From: Paenibacillus sacheonensis
Lineage (GTDB): Bacteria; Bacillota; Bacilli; Paenibacillales; Paenibacillaceae
Assembly (NCBI RefSeq): GCF_009909195.1
Contig: NZ_JAAAMU010000001.1
Span: 310,001 to 374,000 of the forward strand
Reading direction: 5' to 3'
DNA: 64,000 nt
A program made the position numbers and the translations under genes. Below the pieces are notes generated by a model. The model had not been told where the DNA came from and made no database searches. It saw only the letters and a program-made list of their open reading frames with translations. Position 1 is the stretch's first letter; each line of letters opens with the position of its first letter. Positions 33,739 through 42,470 of the stretch are shown here, one piece after another.

Positions 33739-36700
33739 ATGAACAAGCTGAAGTTGGAGCGCGCGGCGGTTCCTGTGCTGGGCGAAGCGGACGCGGTCGT
33801 TATCGGCGGATCGCTGGCGGGCATAGCTTGCGCGCTGGAGCTGGCGGCGGCGGGGAAACGCGTCTGGCTGATCGAGCCGCGAACCTACATGGGGAGCGAG
33901 CTGACGGCGACGCTGCGCCCATGGCTGGAGCTGCCGCCGGCCGGGGAATCGCTCCCTGCGCTGATCGGGCGGATCCTCGACGCGCAGCGGCAGGACGATG
34001 AAGCACCGGATTCGATTCGAGCGGCCGATTCGGGAGGAGCCGGGTATGCCGCGCTCCATCCGGACCGGCTCAAGCTGAGCTTGGAGGATGCGCTGGAAGC
34101 GGCGGGCGTGCGATTCCTGTACGCTTCGCTTCCGGTCGGTATCGAGCGGCTGGACGGACGGGCCGCGGGCGTCGTGATCGCGAACAAGTCCGGCAGGCAG
34201 TTGATCGCCGGCCCGCTGGTCGTCGACGCGACGGAGACGGCCCTCGCGGCCTCGCTCTGCGGCGAAGAGGTCACGGAGTACCGCGGCGGCGGGGAAGCGC
34301 GTTATATGCGGACGCTTGAATTCGTCGGCGTCGATGTCGATTTGGACGAAGTCTCGCATTCTGCGCCAGGCGTTTCCAAGCCGTTAATAATGGCAGTACC
34401 CGCCGATATCGGGGCGGACGGCGGGGAGATCCGCCTGAGACAGGGCTATCGGGGACGCGGCCACGTTTACGCCGAATTCGCGATGACGCTGCCGAGCGGC
34501 AACACGCTCGAAGCCGCGCGGAACCGCGAGCTTGAAGCGAGGCGCAGGAGCATGGGACTTGCCGTCCACCTGATGCAGCGGGAGCCGGCTTTCGTCAAGG
34601 CGGTGCTCAGCGCATCGTCGAACGAGCTGTCGGGACCGCTGCCGATCGAAGCGAGGCCTATCGCCGCGGCATCGCCCGAACGTACGGCCGAGACGGTCGC
34701 GTCGGGCGTATGGTCTTTATTCCGCGCCGTGTATCTGCACGGCGCAACGGAGCTGCTCGATCCGATCGGCGCGGCTGCCGAGGGCGAGCGGCTTGGCCGG
34801 GCGTTAGCTGGCGCGGGTTCAACGATTGCCGGCCGAGCCGATGCCGTCATTAAACCCGGCGAAGCCCGGGCATTCGAAGGCGATTCCGCGATCGGGGAAG
34901 GCCGAGAGCAAAGAACCGATTGCGGTACCATAGACGGCGCCGAGACCGTTCATCCGGCCGGCTCGTCCCTCGTGCCGGCCGCAAACGACGCCTTCGCGGA
35001 CGTACTGGGCGCCTCGGTTGTCCATGCCGAAGAAACGGAGCTCGCCGTGCGCATTCCCGTCTTGGGTGGTCAAGACGCCGTATTCCCCATGCGCGAGGTC
35101 GGAGCCATGGAGATCCCGGTGCGTGCTGCCGTCGACGTGCTCGTCGCGGGCGGCGGCACCAGCGGTGCGTGCGCCGCGTTCACGGCGGCCGGCGAAGGCG
35201 TCCGCACCGCGCTCGTCGATTTGAATCCCGGGCTTGGCGGGACGGGAACGTTCGGCGGGGTAGACAGCTACTGGTTCGGCCGGAAAGCCGGCTATGCCGC
35301 CCGCATTCAGGACGCCGTGCTGGCGCGGCAGCGGGAGCTTCGCTACAAGGGTCATAAGTGGAACATCGAAGCCAAAATGCACGCGCTGCTCGAGCAGGCC
35401 GCCGGAAGCGGCGTCGACCTGTTCCTGAACGTCGTCGCGTTCGGCGCTGTCATGCGGGGAAGCAAGGTGTCCGGCGCCATCGCGGCCACGCGATGGGGGC
35501 CGGTTTCGATTACGGCAGGAGCGGTCATCGACGCGACCGGCGACGGCGATCTTGCGGCCTTCGCCGGGGCCGATTACGTGTACGGCTCGGAGCGGGACCA
35601 CACGGTCATGTGGTACTCGCTGGCGCAGTACACGGCTCCGGATAAGATCCAGAACAATTTCACGAGCATGGTCGACGTCTCGGACGTGCTCGACTATACC
35701 CGGGCTATTCTGGCCGGGCGCAGGCGCGGGACCGGCGTTCACGATCACGGTTCGTATATCGCGACCCGCGAGAGCCGGCACGTCAAAGGCGACGTCGTCA
35801 TGAAGCTGTCCGATCAGCTGCTGCACCGGCGCTGGCCGGACGCGATCAACGTCCACTTCAGCAATCACGACGTCAAAGGCGTCAGCGGCGCGGACTGGGT
35901 GAACGTGGGCCTCATCCCGCCGAACCTGGAAATCGAAATTCCGTACCGCATGCTGCTGCCGGAAGGACTCGACGGCCTGCTTGTCGCGGGCAAGGCCGTC
36001 TCGGCGACGCACGACGCGCTGCCGGCGATCCGCATGCAGGCGGACCTCGAGAACCTTGGCGGCGCCGCGGCGCTTGCCGCGGTGCAGGCGGTGCGCGCGG
36101 GGGTGGCCCTGAGGGCCGTCGATATCCGGAGGCTGCAGCGCCGTCTAACCGATGACGGACTGCTGCCGGAAGGCACGTCCGATCGGACGCTGCGTCCGGT
36201 CGCTTACGGCGATGAGGACTTGGAGCGTCTGGTCGCTTCCATCGAATCGGATCGGCCGCTCTATGAATATTCCAACATGCGGATGAACGAGATCCACGCG
36301 GGTCCGATTCCGTTCGTCGAGATTTGCTCCGTCGGCCCGCGGATCGCGCCGTTTCTGGAACGCGCGCTCGGCAGCGCGGAAGGGCTGAGACGGATTCATT
36401 TGGCGCAGGCGCTGGCGATGATCGGCTCGAATGCCGGCGTTTCCGTGCTGATCGAGACGATCCTTCGGGATCTGTCCGGGAGCGCGCTGCCGCCGCGGAC
36501 GGCGGACATCATGTACGTGCAGCTGCCGCCGGATCATGGGGCGATGCCCGATCCCGCTTATCTGATGTATTCGCTGGCGCAGGCCAAGGACAAGCGGAGC
36601 GCCGTCGTGTGGAACCGGGCAGCAGAGCTGCTGCACCCGGAAGCGGAAGATTTCCGGGACTCGCTTAAAGGACTTTACTATTATATCGATGCCGTCTGCC

Positions 36701-37092
36701 AGGGAGCGGAACGGCTCGGCGATCCGATCGCGATTCCGGCGCTGCAGGCGATGCGCCGCGTGCCATTCTTGCGCGACCAGCAGTCGGCGCAGGGCTGCCA
36801 GCCGGATTATTTCCTTGAACGCCGAGCGATGCTGGAGCTCGCGATCGGCCGGGCGCTGGCCGCCTGCGGAAGCGCGGAGGGCTACGAGGTATTGATCGGT
36901 TACTTGACCGATGCGCGCGTGCTGCTCGCCCGGCAGGCGCTCCTGCAGCTTCGCAGGCTGAGCGGCTTGGTCTTTCCCGCGGCGCCGGAGCAATGGACGG
37001 CGTGGCTTGCGCATTCGCGTGGATCCCTGCGGCCTAAACCGAACGACATGCGTCTGGATATCGAGACGGACAGCGCATCGATACTGCGTTAG
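33739..37092 (+). CDS. Tandem FAD-dependent oxidoreductase with two Rossmann domains and helical C-terminus
   Basis: This 1117-residue protein has two FAD_oxidored-type domains. Domain 1 begins ADAVVIGGSLAGIACALELA (residues 17-36). Domain 2 begins VDVLVAGGGTSGACAAFTAA (about 464-483), followed by LGGTGTFGGVDSYWFGRKAGY and later IDATGDGDLAAFAGADYVYG and LVAGKAVSATHDALPAIRMQ. Domain 1 has the weaker glycine motif GGSLAG. The last ~250 residues are Leu/Ala-rich helical pairs, similar to HEAT-like repeats. The function is presumed oxidation of a sugar or acid. No electron-transfer partner gene is adjacent. The relatives I know carry a single FAD domain, so the tandem form is unusual. Confidence 0.8.
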   Translation: MNKLKLERAAVPVLGEADAVVIGGSLAGIACALELAAAGKRVWLIEPRTYMGSELTATLRPWLELPPAGESLPALIGRILDAQRQDDEAPDSIRAADSGGAGYAALHPDRLKLSLEDALEAAGVRFLYASLPVGIERLDGRAAGVVIANKSGRQLIAGPLVVDATETALAASLCGEEVTEYRGGGEARYMRTLEFVGVDVDLDEVSHSAPGVSKPLIMAVPADIGADGGEIRLRQGYRGRGHVYAEFAMTLPSGNTLEAARNRELEARRRSMGLAVHLMQREPAFVKAVLSASSNELSGPLPIEARPIAAASPERTAETVASGVWSLFRAVYLHGATELLDPIGAAAEGERLGRALAGAGSTIAGRADAVIKPGEARAFEGDSAIGEGREQRTDCGTIDGAETVHPAGSSLVPAANDAFADVLGASVVHAEETELAVRIPVLGGQDAVFPMREVGAMEIPVRAAVDVLVAGGGTSGACAAFTAAGEGVRTALVDLNPGLGGTGTFGGVDSYWFGRKAGYAARIQDAVLARQRELRYKGHKWNIEAKMHALLEQAAGSGVDLFLNVVAFGAVMRGSKVSGAIAATRWGPVSITAGAVIDATGDGDLAAFAGADYVYGSERDHTVMWYSLAQYTAPDKIQNNFTSMVDVSDVLDYTRAILAGRRRGTGVHDHGSYIATRESRHVKGDVVMKLSDQLLHRRWPDAINVHFSNHDVKGVSGADWVNVGLIPPNLEIEIPYRMLLPEGLDGLLVAGKAVSATHDALPAIRMQADLENLGGAAALAAVQAVRAGVALRAVDIRRLQRRLTDDGLLPEGTSDRTLRPVAYGDEDLERLVASIESDRPLYEYSNMRMNEIHAGPIPFVEICSVGPRIAPFLERALGSAEGLRRIHLAQALAMIGSNAGVSVLIETILRDLSGSALPPRTADIMYVQLPPDHGAMPDPAYLMYSLAQAKDKRSAVVWNRAAELLHPEAEDFRDSLKGLYYYIDAVCQGAERLGDPIAIPALQAMRRVPFLRDQQSAQGCQPDYFLERRAMLELAIGRALAACGSAEGYEVLIGYLTDARVLLARQALLQLRRLSGLVFPAAPEQWTAWLAHSRGSLRPKPNDMRLDIETDSASILR

Positions 37093-37131
37093 CCGGATTC
37101 GGCCAGTATAGCTTACAGGAGGTTGCGCGTT

Positions 37132-38631
37132 ATGCTGCTAGCCATCGACATTGGATCGACGAATATGAAAGCGGGCCTGTTCCGCGAAGACGGCATCGCC
37201 GTCGCGCAGGCGGAACGGCCGAATATTAAGACTGCCGGACCTGCGGGGACGGTCGTATACGATCCGGAACGAATGTGGGAAACGGCGGCGTCGCTCATTC
37301 GCGACGTCGCCGCGGCCGCGGACCGCCCTTGTGTCCGCGCCGTCGGCATTACCAGCATGGCGGAGAGCGGTCTCCTCGTGGACCCTTCGGACGGGAAGGC
37401 GCGTTCGCCGGTCATGCCTTGGTTCGAGACCTGCTCGATCCCGCAGGCGGAGCTCGTGAAACGGGAAATCGACGCCAAGGAGCATTTCTTCCGTACCGGC
37501 CTGCATGCATCGTTTAAATTCGGCCTTGCGAAGCTGCTCTGGTTAAAGGAACGTTTCCCCGAGGCCTTCGAAGGGGAGAGCGTCTGGCTCTCCGCGTCGG
37601 CGTATATCGCCTACCGCCTCACGGGCCGGATGGCCGAGGACGAGACACTGGCCGCCCGGACGTTCGTTTACCGGATCGACCGCCGCGAATGGGATGCGCC
37701 GTTCATCTGTCATTTCGGCTTCCGGCCGGAGCTGTTTCCCGAGGTCGTCGCGGCGGGCAGCGCCGTCGGGACGGTCGATTCCGCTCTAGCGGCGGAATTG
37801 GGCCTGAGCGGAGAGCCCTTCGTCTGTTTGGCGGGACACGATCATGCGGCCGCTTCGCTTGCCTGCTCCGCGGGCGGGGATGACGTCTACAATTCCATGG
37901 GTACCGCGGAGACGTTGGTCGGCGCGTTCGCCGAACGCGCGCTGTCCGAAGCCGATTTCGCGTCCGGCATGTCGTTCGGCCGGCATGCGCTTCCGGATCG
38001 GATGTTCTGGATGGGGGGACATTCCGCTTCCGGCGGTTCCGTCGAATGGCTGCGGGAGACGATCGGGGACGGGACGCTCTCTTATGCGGCGATCATGAAG
38101 CTGCTTTCGTCCACGGGTCCCGATCCTACGGGCATCCTGTATTTCCCGTATTTGTCCGGGAGCGGATCGCCGAGGATGAACCAAGCGGCGAAAGCCGCGT
38201 TTATCGGCTTGACCGCCAAGCACGGCAAGGGAGACCTGATCAAAGCCGTACTCGAAGGAAATGCCTATCAAGTGGAGCTGATGCGCAGAAGCGCGGAGCG
38301 CATCGGCGGCAGTCCGATCGAGCGGATGAAGGTTGTCGGCGGAGGCGCCAAGAACGAGGTTTGGCTTCAAATCAAAGCGGACGTCTCGGGTGCCGAGCTC
38401 ATCGTGCCCGGCACGGCCGAAGCGACGCTGCTCGGCGCGGCGCTCTCCGCCGGCGTCGGCGCCGGCGTATACGGGTCTTTTCGGGAGGCGGCGAATGCGG
38501 TATGCTGCCCGGACGGTAAACGGTACGTTCCCGATCCGGACCGGCATGCCCGGTACAGGCAGTGCTACGAGCGGGGTTTCATGGCGCTTATGAACCCGCT
38601 GACGGACTATTACGAGAGCTGTTTTAACTAA
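37132..38631 (+). CDS. FGGY-family carbohydrate kinase 2
   Basis: This 499-residue sugar kinase has the full FGGY layout: AIDIGSTNMKAGLF at the N-terminus, AVGITSMAESGLLVD, AGHDHAAASLACSAGG and SMGTAETLVG in the middle, and VVGGGAKNEVWLQIKADVSG in the nucleotide-binding C-terminal domain. It resembles the xylulose/gluconate/erythritol branch more than sedoheptulokinase. AGGAGG lies 9 nt before the ATG at 37132. A TTG at 37123 is only 1 nt from that box. It is the last gene of the large run, and no clear terminator was found in 38632-38910. Confidence 0.9.
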   Translation: MLLAIDIGSTNMKAGLFREDGIAVAQAERPNIKTAGPAGTVVYDPERMWETAASLIRDVAAAADRPCVRAVGITSMAESGLLVDPSDGKARSPVMPWFETCSIPQAELVKREIDAKEHFFRTGLHASFKFGLAKLLWLKERFPEAFEGESVWLSASAYIAYRLTGRMAEDETLAARTFVYRIDRREWDAPFICHFGFRPELFPEVVAAGSAVGTVDSALAAELGLSGEPFVCLAGHDHAAASLACSAGGDDVYNSMGTAETLVGAFAERALSEADFASGMSFGRHALPDRMFWMGGHSASGGSVEWLRETIGDGTLSYAAIMKLLSSTGPDPTGILYFPYLSGSGSPRMNQAAKAAFIGLTAKHGKGDLIKAVLEGNAYQVELMRRSAERIGGSPIERMKVVGGGAKNEVWLQIKADVSGAELIVPGTAEATLLGAALSAGVGAGVYGSFREAANAVCCPDGKRYVPDPDRHARYRQCYERGFMALMNPLTDYYESCFN

Positions 38632-38910
38632 CTAATTACATCGTCACGCATTCATGTCCTAAGCGATCGATAGCTGAGGATCGAGCAGGAGGGATAGGGT
38701 AATCGGGCAGCCGCTAAGCGCGTCGATGCCGGAATAAGCGGGAGCTAACAACGTCACGACTTCGGTCGCGGCGTTTTTGGTTTGACTGCGTGATAGGGCT
38801 TTATTTTATGGAAACTTTATATTTGCCCTGCTTTTTTATTAAACACTTCGCACTAACATGAGGGAGAACAAGGCCACTCGATATTTTTGACAGCAGGGGG
38901 CAGACCTACG

Positions 38911-39423
38911 ATGAAGAATGCGAAGGGGTTTATCGGAACGTTACTATTCTTGTTATATGCGTATCTCTTAATCAAAATCATCCTGTTCAAGTTCGGCTCA
39001 GCCGATCTTCCGTTTCTGTGGCATCAGCTTCAAAGCACGATCGTGAATCCCGAGTATCTGCACGGTCATTCGCGATCGGTCAATTTGGAGCCGTTCAAAT
39101 CCATCGCTCAAAACCTGCATCGGTTCTCGAATCCGCATGATCAAATCAACTTGATCGGAAATATTGCCATCTTCCTGCCTTGCGGCGTATTTTTCGGCTT
39201 GTTATCGAATCGCGGCGTACTCTCGTTTCTTTGGGCGGCAGCGCTTTCCCTGGCCGTAAGCTTGGGGTTGGAATGCGCGCAGCTCGTTTTTGCGATCGGG
39301 AGCTTTGACGTGGACGATCTGATTCTTAACGTATCGGGAGGCTTGTTGGGATGGGTCGTACTGGTCTTGATCAAACAAGCGTACGTCAAACCGGCGGTCG
39401 CGAATAAAGCAGTGCCTCATTGA
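38911..39423 (+). CDS. VanZ-like family membrane protein
   Basis: This 170-residue protein has four or five hydrophobic helices. Features of the VanZ domain are NLEPFKSI, DQINLIGNIAIFLPCGVFFGLL and DVDDLILNVSGGLLGW. VanZ proteins are linked to glycopeptide (teicoplanin) tolerance, but the family is broad and the role here is unknown. The ATG at 38911 follows a GGGGG box by 10 nt. The gene stands alone. The 279-bp gap before it (38632-38910) holds only a weak promoter-like TTGACT near 38777 and nothing else I can name. Confidence 0.85.
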   Translation: MKNAKGFIGTLLFLLYAYLLIKIILFKFGSADLPFLWHQLQSTIVNPEYLHGHSRSVNLEPFKSIAQNLHRFSNPHDQINLIGNIAIFLPCGVFFGLLSNRGVLSFLWAAALSLAVSLGLECAQLVFAIGSFDVDDLILNVSGGLLGWVVLVLIKQAYVKPAVANKAVPH

Positions 39424-39481
39424 TGACAAGCGGGGGCTTCCGCAGAATAGGCAGGATGCCAAATGGATGTAAGAAACAGAG

Positions 39482-39524
39482 AGAGGCAGTCGTGGACGTT
39501 ACTTCGTCCGTGACTGCCTCTTTC
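39482..39524. terminator. Bidirectional terminator between VanZ-like and GntR genes
   Basis: AGAGGCAGTC (39482-39491) pairs with GACTGCCTCT (39512-39521), and GGACG pairs with CGTCC inside. TTTC follows on the plus strand, and CTGTTTC follows on the minus strand. It separates two convergent genes. Confidence 0.75.
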
Positions 39525-39574
39525 GTTATCCTACATCTTCTTACGTCTTCCATTCGCGTCCTCGATACGTTCAA

Positions 39575-40234
39575 CTACCGGCTAAAGCAAAGCAGATTCT
39601 CGTCGCTGCCCAGATGGGCGACGATGGCGGCTTGAATGCGTTCCAATTCCTTGGATCGGAAGGCGTCGAGCAAGGCCTGATGATCGGACGCCATATGGTC
39701 GTGATCGAAGAAAGGGAGATTCTTGGCAAAGTGAAGCCGGATTTGGTTCACGATGCTTTGCCAGGTCAGCATGACGGTTCGTTCCGTTGCCAGTTCGAGA
39801 ATCGAATGATGGAACAGCAGATCCAGGTCGACGAGCCGGTTCTTCTCGCCGCCGGCGACGGAGGCGTGCATATCGTCCACGATCGCTTGCAGCTTCGCGA
39901 AGAAATCATCGTCCATAAGATTCAGATACGTCCTCACCACGTACCATTCGATATGGAACCGGATCGGGTTCAAAATGTGCTGCACCTCGCTTGCTCCGAG
40001 ATCGGCGACGACCGTTTCTTTGTAAGGGTAGGACACGAGCAGGCCCTCGCGCTCAAGCTGGCGGATCGCTTCGCGAATCGGTCCGCGGCTGACCTTCATT
40101 TGCTCCGCGATGTCCATTTCCTTGATTCTCGCACCGGGCGCCAGGTCGCCGTTCAGAATGGCTTCGCGCAGATCGTTCGTCACCTTCTCGCGCAGCGAAG
40201 TGTTGGCTTGCTCCTTGAATATAAATTCGGACAT
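39575..40234 (-). CDS. GntR-family transcriptional regulator, FadR/FCD subfamily
   Basis: This 219-residue regulator has a winged helix-turn-helix at residues ~10-75: REKVTNDLREAILNGDLAPG, IKEMDIAEQMKVSRGPIREAIRQLEREGLL. The helical FCD ligand domain follows, with metal-binding-type residues in DLDLLFHHSILELA and MASDHQALLDAFRSKE. FCD members usually sense sugar acids or carboxylic acids, which fits the divergent acid-sugar operon. The ATG at 40234 is 12 nt from GAGGAG, somewhat far. The frame is open upstream but has no better start. Two inverted repeats in the shared promoter region are probable operators. Confidence 0.9.
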   Translation of the reverse strand: MSEFIFKEQANTSLREKVTNDLREAILNGDLAPGARIKEMDIAEQMKVSRGPIREAIRQLEREGLLVSYPYKETVVADLGASEVQHILNPIRFHIEWYVVRTYLNLMDDDFFAKLQAIVDDMHASVAGGEKNRLVDLDLLFHHSILELATERTVMLTWQSIVNQIRLHFAKNLPFFDHDHMASDHQALLDAFRSKELERIQAAIVAHLGSDENLLCFSR

Positions 40235-40342
40235 GTCGTAGCATAACTCCTCTATGTGGGAATGGATGAATGTCGCTTCTTCGTACGCACCATTATACTT
40301 CAAGCAGCGCTCGCGGATGAAGAAACAATTGCTTATTGACCC

Positions 40343-40377
40343 TAGTATACAATCAAATAAATATTGTTGACAATATT
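40343..40377. promoter_or_regulatory. Two candidate GntR/FCD operators
   Basis: TAGTATACAA (40343-40352) fits the T-x-GTATAC-x-A pattern of FCD regulators. AATATTGTTGACAATATT (40360-40377) is an inverted repeat with 8-bp arms that overlaps the -35 box of the acid-sugar operon. Both lie between the divergent regulator and enzyme genes. Confidence 0.6.
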
Positions 40378-40396
40378 CAAAATCACCGACTACAAT
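40367..40396 (+). promoter_or_regulatory. Sigma-A promoter of the acid-sugar operon
   Basis: TTGACA (40367-40372), 18-nt spacer, TACAAT (40391-40396). The -35 box lies inside the inverted repeat at 40360-40377, so a bound regulator would block it. Confidence 0.65.
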
Positions 40397-40494
40397 GATG
40401 GTGTTGAAGCGCATTCATTTTACATAACGGCGAATAAGTGACCCCGCAGGTCATGCACCGTCACCGGAACTTTACGAAAAGAGGGGATATGGCC

Positions 40495-41613
40495 ATGAAA
40501 ATCACCGAAGTCGAATCGATTTATCTGCGTTTGCCGGATCTGGATGCGGAGCGATGCGACGGAACGCAGGATACGCTCATGATCCGCGTCCATACGGACG
40601 AGGGCATTACGGGCTGCGGCGAAGTCGATTCCGTTCCGCTCGTGGCGAAAGCCGCCATCGACGCGCCTCCGTCGCACTCCATCGCGACAGGCCTGCGTTC
40701 GCTGCTGATCGGCGAGGATCCGCTCGATATCGAGCGGCTGTGGGACAAAATGTACCGTGGCACCATTTATTTCGGCCGCGGAGGTCCGGCGATGCACGCG
40801 ATGAGCGGGATCGATATGGCGCTCTGGGACATCGCGGGCAAGAAGGCCGGCCGGCCCGTATCTGCAATGCTCGGCGGCACGTACCGCAGGACGCTGAAGG
40901 CGTACGCGAGCTCGCTTATGCCGGACACGATCGCGGAAGCGGTTCGTTTGGCGGAGCAGTTCGTTACCCAAGGCTATAAAGCGATGAAGTTCGGCTGGGG
41001 GCCGATCGGACGGGACGTCCGTTTCGACGAGGAACAGATCCGGGCGATCCGCGAAGCCGTCGGCCGGGACATCGACGTCATGATCGACGGCGGTCTCGCA
41101 TGGGACCTAAAGGGCGCGCTGCGCATGGCGGATATTTACGAGAAGCACGGCGTTTATTGGCTCGAAGAGCCGCTTCATCCGGAAGACCTCGCAGGGTATA
41201 AGGAACTGTCCTCCCGGACGTCGCTGCGCATTGCCGGCGGCGAGCAGGAGAGCGGCGTGACGGCGTTCCGGCGGCTGATCGAAGACGGCGGGCACGACAT
41301 CGTCCAGCCGGATCTGGGCCGCTGCGGCGGATTGACCGAAGGCAGGCGAATCGCCTACATGGCGAACGAGCGCCATAAGAAGGTCGTTCCGCATGCATTC
41401 AAAACCGGTATTCTCGTGGCGGCCAGCACGCATTTCGCGGCTGCGATCCCGAACGGCTTTATGATCGAGCATACGGTATCCACGTCTCCGCTGGCGCGCG
41501 ACCTCGTATCCGAGCCGATCGTTTTCAAGGACGGCTATGTCCATGTACCGGATCGTCCGGGTCTTGGCATCACGGTCGACGAAGCGGTCGTGAACAAATT
41601 CCGCGTTAACTAG
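40495..41613 (+). CDS. Enolase-superfamily acid-sugar dehydratase (mandelate racemase/muconate lactonizing type)
   Basis: This 372-residue enzyme has the capping domain at residues 1-125 and the barrel after it. Catalytic elements are KAMKFGWG (the K-x-K position reads Lys-x-x-Phe), metal ligands in MIDGGLAWD, EEPLHPED and AGGEQESG, and a His base in VPHAFKTG. The metal set Asp, Glu, Glu plus His fits acid-sugar dehydratases such as those for fuconate, rhamnonate or galactonate. The ATG at 40495 is 8 nt from GAGGGG. An ATG at 40489 is too close. It leads the operon controlled by the divergent GntR protein. Confidence 0.9.
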   Translation: MKITEVESIYLRLPDLDAERCDGTQDTLMIRVHTDEGITGCGEVDSVPLVAKAAIDAPPSHSIATGLRSLLIGEDPLDIERLWDKMYRGTIYFGRGGPAMHAMSGIDMALWDIAGKKAGRPVSAMLGGTYRRTLKAYASSLMPDTIAEAVRLAEQFVTQGYKAMKFGWGPIGRDVRFDEEQIRAIREAVGRDIDVMIDGGLAWDLKGALRMADIYEKHGVYWLEEPLHPEDLAGYKELSSRTSLRIAGGEQESGVTAFRRLIEDGGHDIVQPDLGRCGGLTEGRRIAYMANERHKKVVPHAFKTGILVAASTHFAAAIPNGFMIEHTVSTSPLARDLVSEPIVFKDGYVHVPDRPGLGITVDEAVVNKFRVN

Positions 41614-41627
41614 GAGGCTGAACGATC

Positions 41628-42413
41628 ATGGCAAATACGGGCAGATTCGCGGGCAAGGTCGCTTTCATTACGGGAGGCGCGACCGGCGTCGGGTATGCGA
41701 CGGCGCGGCGTCTCGCTTCGGAAGGCGCATCGGTGGTCATGACCGGACGCCGCGCGGATGTCGGCGCTGCGGCGGCCGCAGCGCTGCGGGAAGCCGGGTT
41801 CGATGCGGCGTTCATCGCCGGCGACGTATCGGACGAGGCATCCGTGGCGGCGATGTTCGGGGAACTCGAACGCTTGCACGGCAGGCTGGACATTCTCGTG
41901 AACAACGCGGCAACGTTCGAGCCGATGGCGTTTCTGGGTTCGAAGATGAAAGAATGGCGGCATGTGTTCGACATTATCGTGAACGGAACCTATTATTGCA
42001 CGCAGGCGGGAGCGGCGCTGATGCAAGCCTGCGGGGCGCGGGGGGCCATCGTCAACGTTTCGTCGATCAACGGCAGCCGCGCGCTGCCGGAGTCGTCCAG
42101 CTACAACGCGGGCAAGGGCGCGATGGACCAGCTGACGCGGAATACCGCGATCGAGCTGATCGATGCGGGCATCCGCGTCAATGCCGTCGCGCTCGGCTTC
42201 ATCGAGACGCCGATGTCGTTCGTCGACGGCGTAATGGAGCATGAGACCGACTGGTTCAAGGATATTTACGTCGCCCGGGGCAAGATCGCCCAGCGGCGCC
42301 AAGGCCAGCCGGAGGAAGCTGCGGGCGTGATCGCCTTCCTCGCCTCGGACGACGCGTCGTACATGTGCGGAGCGATCGTGCCTGTCGACGGCGGGCTGTC
42401 GATTACATTCTAG
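41628..42413 (+). CDS. Short-chain dehydrogenase/reductase (SDR)
   Basis: This 261-residue classical SDR has cofactor motif TGGATGVGYATA near residue 16, NNAA near 90, a catalytic Ser in NVSSINGS, and Tyr/Lys in SSYNAGKGA (YxxxK). The C-terminus DDASYMCGAIVPVDGGLSI is typical. It follows the dehydratase gene by 14 nt with AGGAGG upstream. In L-fuconate-type pathways an SDR oxidises the 2-keto-3-deoxy acid made by the dehydratase, and that is the likely role here. Confidence 0.92.
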   Translation: MANTGRFAGKVAFITGGATGVGYATARRLASEGASVVMTGRRADVGAAAAAALREAGFDAAFIAGDVSDEASVAAMFGELERLHGRLDILVNNAATFEPMAFLGSKMKEWRHVFDIIVNGTYYCTQAGAALMQACGARGAIVNVSSINGSRALPESSSYNAGKGAMDQLTRNTAIELIDAGIRVNAVALGFIETPMSFVDGVMEHETDWFKDIYVARGKIAQRRQGQPEEAAGVIAFLASDDASYMCGAIVPVDGGLSITF

Positions 42414-42470
42414 CGTCGTACGGCGCCGTTATCTTCGAGCATTCGATGAACGATAAGGAGGCCTGCTGGC

